From assembly GCA_018873245.2 (NCBI GenBank), contig JAEMBT020000009.1, forward strand, positions 62,001-126,000: DNA of 64,000 nt. The letters run 5' to 3'. Of the stretch, positions 1 to 9,184 are shown one piece after another (the stretch's first letter is position 1; every line of letters begins with the position of its first letter). The notes beneath the pieces were generated by a model. The model was not told the origin of the DNA. It saw nothing but the letters and a program-made list of their open reading frames with translations, and searched no databases. Made by a program: the position numbers and the translations under genes. This stretch comes from Archegozetes longisetosus. Taxonomy: Eukaryota; Arthropoda; Arachnida; Sarcoptiformes; Trhypochthoniidae.

Positions 1-384
1 ATATTATAGCTTTGAATAAGATCGCAGGGGAAAATTATATTTCGTTCAACGAAATGAATTTTGAATAAATATGTGCGTACAAAGTATACCTTGTTCCCTA
101 TATTTAAGTATGAAATACTAATATTATCTCATTGCGTCAATATTTCACCACTTATGCAATAATTCTCTGATTTATCCTCAAGAAATCAGTTAGTACACTA
201 TGATTAAATTATTGTTTATGCAGAAGAAAAATAATTAATCGAAAGAAAAGATAGGCGGACAAAAGATTTCCTCATTTGTTACTCTTACTTTTAGGTTTTA
301 TACTCTTCAAGTTGAGGGCAACATTTATTTAATTCTAAGTAATCTTAGGGATTGGAGATATTTTCAAAATTATTTCCACAAGAT
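1..384. other. Upstream of elongase fragment, no gene seen
   Basis: AT-rich non-coding sequence. About 230-384 is recognisably repeated in the same orientation at about 2690-2853, so the elongase first exon and its upstream flank exist twice. Confidence 0.5.
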
Positions 385-1040
385 ATGACTTCTACAGAAT
401 CTTCTTCGACTGCAACATTTTTCTATTATTTTTATCAACATTGGATAGATGTTACTGATCTAAGAGTTAAGAATTATCAATTGGTGAATGGAGGACCAGA
501 AGTAATAGCAATAATTTTGGGCATTTGGCTCTTATTTGTCCCAATAATTGGTCCAAATATAATAAAAAATCGAAAACCCTTTGAGTTGAAAAGTACCTTG
601 TATTTTGTTATTCTATAATATACAAGGGGTACTAGTTAAGTTTTGAGAATAAGCAATTTATTCAAGAGTTAAATACATTATATTAAGAGTTTTTTTCGAA
701 GTACTCTCTTTGGTTTTCTATACACTTTTTCATACGTTTGAACCAGCTCTCATAAGCCTTTTTAAAAAAATGTGAAATTATAACACGAAATCACGCCTTG
801 TTAGCTCAGCCATTATAATAGCAAAAGTGCAAAGTAGTTCTGTTTAAACTTTAAATATTTCCTAAATTTTCAAGGCTATATCAACAATACTTATTATGTA
901 ATGCCATATTATGCTGTATTTAATAATTATAAACTTGGAGTTCATTACAACTAATCTAAATATGAGATTCTCAAAACTTAACTAGTACCCCTTGTATTTA
1001 TGGTCGTATCGGATGGCTACTTTTTCGTATTATCTATAAA
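385..1040 (+). pseudogene. Fatty-acid elongase (ELOVL) N-terminal fragment, interrupted
   Basis: The frame opening at ATG 385 (continuing an open frame from 352) reads like the first exon of an ELO-family elongase, the ER membrane enzyme condensing malonyl-CoA with long acyl-CoAs. It has the N-terminal block before TM1, a DLRVKNYQLVNGGPE stretch, a hydrophobic helix (IAIILGIWLLFVPIIG) and the hallmark KNRKPFELK loop. The frame stops at 618, and a mariner remnant begins at 621. Beyond it, 997-1037 can be read as FMVVSDGYFFVLSI, which resembles the next elongase segment but is not in the original frame. No HxxHH catalytic box is present. I take it as a dead 5' fragment. A live gene with a downstream exon outside the inserts is possible but was not found. 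Confidence 0.6.
621..996 (-). mobile_element. Internally deleted mariner element (376 bp)
   Basis: Perfect 30-bp terminal inverted repeats at 621-650 and 967-996, both bounded by TA, the Tc1/mariner target. On the minus strand, about 688-760 still encodes a mariner transposase C-terminus (FKKAYESWFKRMKKCIE, then NQREYFE). The rest of the transposase is missing. It sits inside the elongase fragment. Confidence 0.9.
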
Positions 1041-1048
1041 ATGACTCG

Positions 1049-2643
1049 ATTGATTCACGTGATATATCATTTTGAAGCTTATTTATTGGACTAACTGCTC
1101 AAAAAATTAATTATCCAATCATTAGTTTTGGAAATACGAACCTTCAAAGATATGTTTTTCCTGATACCCTTTGGCACTCCCTCTTTAATCTCTATCAGTT
1201 ATAATGGGGTGAAGTAAAGTGTATATTAGTCAAATTTGAAAGTTTTTCTAAATCTCTATTTGGCTTCAAATCCAGATTCTTCAGTATTTTAGGGAAAATG
1301 GTTGGTGAATACAAAGCTTTATTCACTTCAATATATATTCTGTTAATGCAATGTGTCTCGAGATCAGAAAATGATACTGTTAGATGGAATCAGCGAAATT
1401 GCAATTTCATATCTTCAAAGTATTTAATGACAAAATAGTAATTACATATCTAATGAATATACTGCCTCCCGTCTGGTTGACAAAGTCACAGCGAGGTCAA
1501 AGGTTATACTCACCAGTGGCATTATTTTGTAAATTGCTTTGTCTCTTATAACTTGTTCGAAAATAGCATCAAACTAATATGAATTTGCAAAATTTTAAAG
1601 TTTTTATTTGACTCACGATATAAGCAATTTGCAAGAACAAAGAAACAAAAAAACTTAGTTATGAAAATGAAGTTCAACTTCATACTGTGTACGAAAAGTT
1701 ATGAGAGGGAAATCAGTCTAAACAATATCGTCACTGGTAAGTGTAACCTCTGACCGCGCTGTGACTGTCAACCAGACGGGAGGCGAGTATATTCATTAGA
1801 TATGTAATTACTATTTTGTCATTAAATATACCTTTGAAGATATGAAATTGCAATTTTCACTGACTCCATCTAATAAATACATGCCAAAACCATTTAAGAG
1901 ATGTGAAAACAAAAGTCCATACACAAGCTAATACCATGATTTTGTCAATGATTTACAAATTTAATTTTAACCAACAATAGCTATTTAATCATTCGTAGAA
2001 ATTTCTTAGATTTTTACTGAGTAGTTTTAAGATGACGAATCTTCAATTTTTCCGCCGTTTATTCCGCAAACGTTTATCAAATTTTCCTCTGTATAACTAT
2101 TAATAACTTGATGAGAGCGTAATTAATTGTTTCGTTGAAGAATAAATCAGAATACTGCACAATTAGTAAAAGACTGACAACGAAATAATATTTAGTTGTA
2201 TTTCATAATAAAATATAAGAAAACAAGATATACTGGATTGCGGTTATATATTCGGAAAAACATCCTATGATATTCACATGCTTAAGATATTTTTTAAAAA
2301 ATTAAGTTAAATTTTTGATACATTGATATCTCTATTATATAAAAATATTTAAGAAGGGTATAAAGATAACTGCTTTATAAAACTGTATTCACCAACCATT
2401 TTCCCTAAAATACTGAAGAATCTGGATTTGAAGCCAGAGATTTAGAAAAATTTTCAAATTTGACTAATATACACTTTACTTCACCCCATTATAACTGATA
2501 GAGATTAAAGAGGGAGTGCCAAAGGGCATCAGGAAAGACATATCTTTGAAGGTTCGTATTTTCAAAACTAATGATTGATAGTTAATTTTTTGAGCAGTTA
2601 GTCCAATAAATAAGCTTCAAAATGATATATCACGTGAATCAAT
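1049..2643. mobile_element. Foldback element with ~260-bp terminal inverted repeats
   Basis: 1049-1311 and about 2386-2643 are near-identical inverted copies; the outer ends read ATTGATTCACGTGATAT and its complement. No transposase frame is visible between them. The interior carries a second inverted-repeat element (about 1375-1965). The insertion separates the two elongase fragments. Exact ends and target duplication are not resolved. Confidence 0.8.
1375..1965. mobile_element. Nested foldback element, family A copy 1
   Basis: The 1380-1560 region and 1690-1880 are inverted copies of each other: blocks such as GGAATCAGCGAAATTGCAAT, CATATCTAATGAATATACT and CCTCCCGTCTGGTTGACA recur as reverse complements. 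The right arm continues to about 1965; the matching left extension is absent here but present in the copy at 6.2 kb. No coding capacity is evident. Confidence 0.8.
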
Positions 2644-2689
2644 ATCTTAACAGTTTATAATTTTAAGTAATTTTCAAAAGTTTTCTGTC

Positions 2690-2880
2690 GTTTATTCCGC
2701 ACCCGTTAAAAGGAAGAAAAATATGAGCAAGCTAGAAGATTCCTCATTTACTTAATTTAAGGTTTTATTCTTGTCAAGCTTAAGGAAAAAAGTTTATTTA
2801 GTCCTAACTATTCTTTGGCACTAAAAGTATTTTCAAAATAATTTCCATCAGATATGAGTTCAATAGAATCTTCGACTGAT
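2690..2880 (+). pseudogene. Second copy of elongase first-exon start
   Basis: ATG at 2854 with MSSIESSTDT parallels MTSTESSST of the fragment at 385, and the upstream flank back to about 2690 also aligns. Similarity stops around 2880, before the transmembrane block. It is a duplicated, truncated 5' end of the elongase exon. Confidence 0.55.
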
Positions 2881-3750
2881 ACCATAGAGTACAGAGTAAA
2901 AGAATAGAGTATTCACTGAAAATGAAACGAAATTTCGACTCTATGCAGCCCTCTAATGTTCAGTTTTACGCTTACAAGTCATGCGATATATGTGCGCTAA
3001 ACATAAGTTGTTTAAAGTTCTACCAAAAAAGAAAAAATTAGTTAAAGAAAATTTTTAAAAAGTTAAGATTACCTGGGCTCGAACAGGGTCTTGTCATACA
3101 CATTAACCAATAACTTTGTTGCTTAGCTTTTAAGAGTTATATAGAATGTTGCGCTCTGCGTGCTATGATATTATTTTGCATTAGCGATGTTTCGCTTTCA
3201 AGTTTTTAATTCAATTGTATTTCGATTTTAATTTCTTACTAGATTATATTAATATAAATTTGAATACAAGAAATTAATGATTGTTGATTAAAGTATTTTT
3301 AATACATGCTTTTATAACGAGAAAAATTAAGAAATCCAAAACTTTTAAATAAGCTATTAAAAATTTAGAATTTTAAGATATTTAGCATTACTTCTGAAAA
3401 CACAATTATTTCTAATCTTTTTCACTCAAACGATTTTGAAATCCAATGCCACCTTTATAGTATTTGATGCGATTCATTTCTCTTTTAAAATCAATTTCGA
3501 CTCGCCTACATTTCGCTTTTCAAATATCACTTTGATTGTAGTTCAATATCGATTATTTGAAATTATCTCTTAGCTTTATGTTTCAATTTTGATTTCGCTT
3601 TCTAAAAGCGTAATATCACTCGTTTGCATATTAGAAGTGTTTGTCTATATTTAACTAAACCCATAGTTGTCTTTAGCTAATCATTTATTTGTGAACTAAA
3701 TCATAATATATTATATACTGCAATTAAATAATGTTAAACCAAATTGTTAT
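2881..3750. other. Non-coding gap
   Basis: AT-rich sequence without a supportable gene. A tRNA B-box-like segment on the minus strand near 3075-3095 is the only notable motif; no full cloverleaf could be drawn. Confidence 0.4.
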
Positions 3751-3760
3751 TCGGTTCATT

Positions 3761-4410
3761 GAGTGAATCCGGGTTAATGGGTCTAAGGGATTTCCAACCT
3801 TTCACCTCCAAGTGTGATGCATCATTGGATTCAATTCGCCGAACCGAACATTTGATTCCACACTTGACTGCTTTCAAACCAAACCTGACCATTTCTGGCC
3901 AACTCCCGACAGGAGTGGCCGACTATGCCAAGCGATATATTTTTGAACTCAGAACATCGAACTGAGCATTTTGACACCTCATTTGATCAATTATCAAGTA
4001 GTAGTTCTCGAGATATTCAACTTTTAAACTTTACTAGAAAGCTATTGTTTGCAGAGACCTGTTAGCGTAACCCAGGATTCACTACGGGTCTACGATAACT
4101 CTTTCACGTACAATTCTTCCACACGCGATCTTTGACCTCACAACATTTTTTCGTTTGACCCCGGCCCCACAAGTGCCACCCAGACCTAACCCCCTCGAAA
4201 CAGACAAACTTGGCTTTACCAAGTCGTAACCCAGGTTTATCCATTACAAGGTACTAAACCAAACAAAGATGAGTATTTTGTTTAGTCAAAAGTCATGTGA
4301 TCGAGTTAAATGTGGTATCAATCTTCTCAGCTCATCGGCTGAATCCAACGATGTATCATACATGGGGTGGAGGGTTGAGAAACCCCTTAGACTCATTAAC
4401 TCGGATTTTC
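3761..4410. mobile_element. Foldback element, family B, with 10-bp target duplication
   Basis: Imperfect terminal inverted repeats of about 115 bp: the block with GGGTTAATGGGTCTAAGGG at the left end recurs inverted before 4407, as does a block containing ATTGGATTCA. The direct repeat TCGGTTCATT flanks the element at 3751-3760 and 4411-4420. A 9-11-bp duplication with long inverted ends is the pattern of Mutator-like/foldback elements. GC content is visibly higher than the surroundings. No transposase frame. Confidence 0.8.
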
Positions 4411-4420
4411 TCGGTTCATT

Positions 4421-5029
4421 AAAACAGAAATTGATGAAAATAATTACTTGAGTTTTATGAATATTTATTACATTTTCAAAAGTGTTACATGTTGTTACTT
4501 ATGTAAAACTTTATACAATTTATGTCTGGTTTTATTTTTAGTATTATTAGAAACTTCTAATTTTTAAGCTTCAAGAGATTTATACCAAAACTTATTTGAT
4601 AAACAAGAATCAAATAAGTCAATGAAATCAAAAAAGAAGTTTTTAAAAAGTCAAACGCAATACATTAATAATGACATTTACATCAATGCATGAAAAATCT
4701 GTCAGAAATTACTTTCAGAATTCGGTGATTTTCATGTTTTTTATTTTGATAAACATTAAAATGGAGTTTTTAACAATACATTGAATATCTCATTACTATA
4801 TTTATATTTAGCAATATATCATCAAAAAATTCATACACTAAAGATAGAGTGAAATAATTGTTAAATATGAATTATGACGCAACAGTATGAGCCGAGCTTC
4901 AGAACATTAAGATGAGTATATACCTAATTCGAAAAGACCGAGACTTTTTTAATCTAATTACTCAATTCACAAACTTACTATTAGATGTCGCCTCTTTTTT
5001 GCGTTCCACTTTTTAGCATAGGCTTGGAG
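4421..5029. other. Non-coding gap
   Basis: AT-rich; no gene or clear repeat seen. Confidence 0.4.
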
Positions 5030-5097
5030 CCGTATTCTAAGTTCTGTTTTAGTTTCAATCTCGACTCGAGTTAGATTTGGTGTTATTGCGATTTGTA
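5030..5097. repeat. Dispersed repeat fragment, also at 40.5 kb
   Basis: The segment with TTCTGTTTTAGTTTCAATCT and CTCGACTCGAGTTAGATTTG aligns with 40483-40545, where the same unit forms a hairpin. The mariner at 5098 was inserted into it. Confidence 0.6.
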
Positions 5098-5511
5098 TTA
5101 GGGTTTTGCTTATGTAATGCGGTTTTTTAAACGTTATGTTTGAGGGCAATTTTGAATCAGTAATCGATTGTTTACAAATGTTTTTGGAAAGGCATTCTAA
5201 AGAGTGATATCTAAACTTAAATTGTTGACAAATAATCTTTAAATAAATTGTGTCCAAGATGGCTGAAGAGTTTCCGACTAAGACTCACATAAGACATTGT
5301 TTGTTGTATGAATTTCATCGGGGATCAAATGCTACCGAAGCCGCACAACACATTCGGGACACATATGGTCGCAAAGCTCTAAGTGTGGATAAGTGTCACC
5401 GATGGTTTTCGCGCTTCTAAAACAATGACTTCAGTGTCGAAGACAACCCTCAATCCGGGCGACCGGTGCAATTTTACTAACAAAAACCGCATTACATAAG
5501 CAAAACCCTAA
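5098..5511 (+). mobile_element. Truncated mariner element with transposase N-terminus
   Basis: 30-bp perfect inverted ends (5098-5127, 5482-5511) with TA on both sides (5096-5097, 5512-5513). From ATG 5259 the plus strand encodes a mariner N-terminal helix-turn-helix domain: MAEEFPTKTHIRHC, then the helix with HRGSNATEAAQHI, then ALSVDKCHRWFSRF, followed by an in-frame TAA and EDNPQSGRPV. The DDD catalytic domain is deleted. Non-autonomous relic. Confidence 0.9.
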
Positions 5512-5780
5512 TATTTTCAAGTCAGTTTTGCAGAATGGGATCTTGATCATTTAGTTTAGCCGAAAAGTGTAACATCTCTGCTTTCCTATTCCCAGTTTAG
5601 GTTTTAGAATACCCCTATTTTTCAAAATCACTGTGAAGAGATTGAGTTCTAGAAATAATTTTCGAGTATACGCTTCATGTTCTGCGTAAAAAATATTTTG
5701 TTACCGATGTAATAAATCCAAAAAGTATTTGAAACAACATACTGTAAATTGGAATTTTTAAGCCAATTTGAGTTATGGTA
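5512..5780. repeat. Left outer inverted arm (pairs with 10325-10610)
   Basis: Blocks such as TTTCCTATTCCCAGTTTAGG and the stretch ending GATGTAATAAAT recur as reverse complement in 10325-10610 with moderate divergence. The match covers over 200 bp. Confidence 0.65.
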
Positions 5781-6189
5781 TGCAATTTTCCACTCATTCT
5801 TTTAAGTAGCTTTTGAAGTTGCCGCGATTTTGAACAGGTGCCTTTCAAAGTATTGTTTAAAAGTAAACTTAACTCATCTGCCTTTATTCAATTGTTATAT
5901 TTTTGTTTGTTATGAATTTTATTATTTTCTTTCAAAATTTATTGCTTTAAGTTTTAATTGAAACTCTATTTTTTAAATAATACAGGATTAATTAGTCTAT
6001 CGGACGATTACAATCCATTCTTTAATGTCTAATGAAGTAGTAGTCATTTATTAAGCAATTAATATCAGAAAATCCGATAACAATATTGATTGTAAAGAAT
6101 ATTTACTTCACTTTGTACCTGTTCGCTAATGTATTAGCTTTGCATTTTGTATTTAATTACCACAATATTCGTATAAATATTTGTGGACT
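5781..6189. other. Non-coding gap
   Basis: AT-rich; no gene seen. Confidence 0.4.
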
Positions 6190-6780
6190 TGTTGATACGC
6201 TTTTTCGGCTATATTAGCTTCTATATGAAGTTTTCAACCTCTTAAATGTTTTGCCATGTATTTATTAGATGGAATCAGCGAAAATTGCAATTTATATCTT
6301 CAAAGGTATATTTAATGACAAAATAGTAATTACATATCTAATGAATATATCGTCGTCTTTGACAAAGTCAAGCGAGTCAGAGGTTGATACTCACCAGTGG
6401 CATTATGTAAATTGCTTTGTCTCTTATAACTTGTTCGAAAATAATCAAACTAATATGAATTTGCAAAATTTTAAAGTTTTTATTTGACTCTGATATAAAT
6501 GCAAGACAAAGAAACAAAAAACTTAGTTAGAAAATGAGTTCAACTTCATACTGTGTACAAAAAGTTATAAGAAAATCAATCTAAACAATATGTTACTGGT
6601 AAGTGTAACCTCTGACCGCGTGTGACTGTTGAACTATATTCATTAGATATTAATTACTATTTTGTCATTAAATATTTTGAAGATATGAAATTGCAATTTT
6701 CACTGACTATCTAATAAATACATAAAACCTTAAGAGATTGAAAAGTATACAAACTAAACCATGATTTTGTTGATTTAAAA
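6190..6780. mobile_element. Family A foldback, copy 2, indel-rich
   Basis: Collinear with 1375-1965, including the TTTATTAGATGGAATCAGCG end and the central LVFSTS-like open stretch. Left and right arms are both present and extend further out than in copy 1. Compared with copy 1 it has lost many groups of one to a few bases throughout. Confidence 0.75.
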
Positions 6781-6785
6781 TTTAC

Positions 6786-7160
6786 TCAATTGATGCATTT
6801 GATTCAATTACCAACATTTAGATTTTAATTTGTGCTTTCGAACCAAACCTGAAAATTTTGGCCAACCCTGACAGGAGTCGACTATGCCAAGCGATAATTT
6901 TTGAACTCAGAACATCGACTGCATTTTACTATTTGATCAGTTAAATAGTTTGAGATATTGAAAACTTTTTATTGTTTGCAGAGACTAAATAAACTGATTA
7001 ACTACGAATCACTATAATTCTTTAAAATTACTGTTAACGCTATCTTTGAAAACTTTCGTTTGTGTCTCGAAAATACCCAGATAATCTAAAAACTCGTCTT
7101 TACCAAGTCTCAGAGTTTTCATTAAGGTTTAAACCAAAGATATTTTATTGGAACTAAAGT
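6786..7160. mobile_element. Family B foldback, partial copy 2, indel-rich
   Basis: From GATGCATTTGATTCAATTAC through CGACTATGCCAAGCGATAAT to about 7160 it follows the left two-thirds of the family B element at 3761-4410, again with numerous small deletions. It abuts family A copy 2 directly. Confidence 0.65.
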
Positions 7161-7434
7161 GAATATAATCAATGATTTAAAAAAGTCATGATTCGTGTCT
7201 GAAACTATTTATATCGAAAATTTTCACTTTCTTTTGACCTTTACTTAAAATATCTTTTCGTAATATATAAAAATTTACGATTACGTATATTATAGAAAGT
7301 TTATATCGAAAAAATATATTCCTAATTTTATAAGAATTTGTTAATCGAACGAATTAAGCCTAACTTTATAATGAGGGTTTCGCTTTACATATAAGAGATG
7401 TATATAGATCAAGATTCGCTATATCGAGCTTTCA
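7161..7434. other. Non-coding gap
   Basis: Very AT-rich, no gene seen. Confidence 0.4.
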
Positions 7435-7660
7435 CTTATTTAACCAAGTGTTTTTAGTCTTGTTATTTTCTATTGACCATTGGTGCTTAAGTTTTTATCT
7501 ATATCTGATGATTACAATCAGATTTTTTATTTTACTTTGATAAGTATGAATGAACTGACAAACCCTAATGTTTATGGATGAGAAAATCAGTCGTAAAATT
7601 GATTTTAATCTGTTTCTGCTAAATTGACTGTATGAGATCCCATTCTACGAAACTGATACC
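7435..7660. repeat. Left inner inverted arm (pairs with 9955-10180)
   Basis: Contains ACTTTGATAAGTATGAATGA and flanks that reappear as reverse complement at 9955-10180 over about 200 bp. Confidence 0.7.
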
Positions 7661-7961
7661 AATCCTATATCTCATATCTTTGCTCAATAGTTTGGGTGCT
7701 GTAGTTTAAGCTGTACACCAACTTTTTTAAGTTTATCTTTTCATGCATCTCAAGCTTGTAATTAACTTAAGATTAGACTAAAACGTGTTGACATAACTTT
7801 TTGAACAAGACAAACTTAGCAATATCGAACTCCAGATAAACCATTTGCAATTTTAACGAAAAGTGGTACCAAACACATTAAAATATTATTTAAATAATTA
7901 AATTCGTCAATTCACCAATATATTGATAACTATTGAATATTTTTTACTTTTATATTAAATT

Positions 7962-8923
7962 TCAGTTTAATTTAGATTTAATCCAATCGTAATAATAGGT
8001 AATACGTGTATACACACTCGGAACTTGTGACAGATCGTTATTCAGTCGATCGCATTCAATGTTTCCGAACGAAACAATACCTACAAGAACCTTATGACCA
8101 GATATGAAGCACTGAAGCGGACCGCCTGAGTCTCCGTGACATGTGCTAATGTCGGCCACATCTCCCGCACAGATCTGTCCCTCAAATACCTGCGTTGGAT
8201 TCGAATGACGAGAAATATCGTATTGTTTCCATTGTTTGGCACATCGATTGCTGTCGACTATTGGAATATCTGCTTTTCGAATAATTATAGTCTCACCAAC
8301 AGTACCCGTTTCTCCCCAACCAGAAATAGTGCACTTTTGGCCCTCAGTTGGGTCAACATTTTTCGCTAAATCTATTTTACTTATATTTTTCGTGAAGTTC
8401 AGTTTTTCAGACAACTTAATTAACGCGATGTCATTTTGTTTGCTTGTAAAGTTCCAAAAGGGGTGAACTATGATCTATATTTCAAATCAATTTTCTTATA
8501 TTCAATTGAAACATGAAAATAATAGTACAAAGTCATATTTACTAATCATTCTCTAACAATATTCAACGGAAAAACAATTACTTCACTTATATTCAGATCA
8601 ATTTTGTTCGAGTCGATTTCTTCAATATTATATTCTCCAAATCTAACTGCAAAGTTTTGTTTATCTTTGATTTCTGGAGTCAGTTTTGACCCAACATTAT
8701 TAGTCACACAATGGGCTGCCGTTACAACCCATTGCTCTTGAATCAAAGAAGCCGAACATACAATCGAATCCATTCTGATGATAACTGCTTGATGTGGAAA
8801 TTCTCCTTTAAGTGCCTTAACACCCCCAACAATCCTCCAGTCCTTAAATTCAGTTTTAACTTGTTCTACTAAAACGATACAATTAATAAATAAAATGAAT
8901 GAATGTTGAATTAAAACACTCAT
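7962..8923 (-). CDS. Secreted chymotrypsin-like serine protease (S1A)
   Basis: Two exons, 8582-8923 and 7962-8474 (donor GTAATT, acceptor ATAG, phase 0), give 284 residues. A signal-peptide-like N-terminus (FILFINCIVLVEQ) precedes a short propeptide and the activation site R30/IVGG. The catalytic triad is intact: His71 (TAAHC), Asp129 (NDIALIK), Ser230 (HGDSGGP). The S1 base position six residues before the serine is Ser224, which with a small FG at the 215-216 site predicts chymotrypsin-like rather than trypsin-like specificity. No clip or other accessory domain. Length fits a simple digestive or allergen-type protease; extracellular hydrolysis is inferred. A longer read-through of exon 1 would meet a stop, which supports the chosen donor. 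It is divergent from the LRR gene, 261 bp apart, and lies between inverted repeat arms. Confidence 0.9.
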
Positions 8924-9184
8924 TTCTCACTCAATAACAATTATCTCTAATATTTGGCGAGAGAACAAAAATCAAACTTCTGTTTGACAAAAAGGTTTAA
9001 ACTATGTCGAAATACCTAAAGGAAGGATCAAAGCTAAAAATGATGATAACTTAATCCTTAATTGTGAGAACTCAATGCACCTGTTGTTCGGTTTTATTTC
9101 GATGCACTACTTGACTCACATTTGTTTCTTAAACAATCAAATTGTCTAAAGTTATAGATTTGAAAGTTTATTAGAAAAGCCAAA
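8924..9184. promoter_or_regulatory. Shared divergent promoter region
   Basis: The 261 bp between the start codons of the protease (-) and the LRR gene (+) must hold both 5' regions. No specific element was identified; co-regulation is possible but not shown. Confidence 0.35.

Noticed and set aside
3070-3190. tRNA-like or SINE-like B box on the minus strand (GTTCGAGCCC)
   Set aside because: Only the T-arm-like part is convincing; no acceptor stem, A box or anticodon arm could be formed.
6269-6487. 72-codon open frame
   Set aside because: It lies wholly within the family A foldback and is open only because of its small deletions; the same region of copy 1 is not open.
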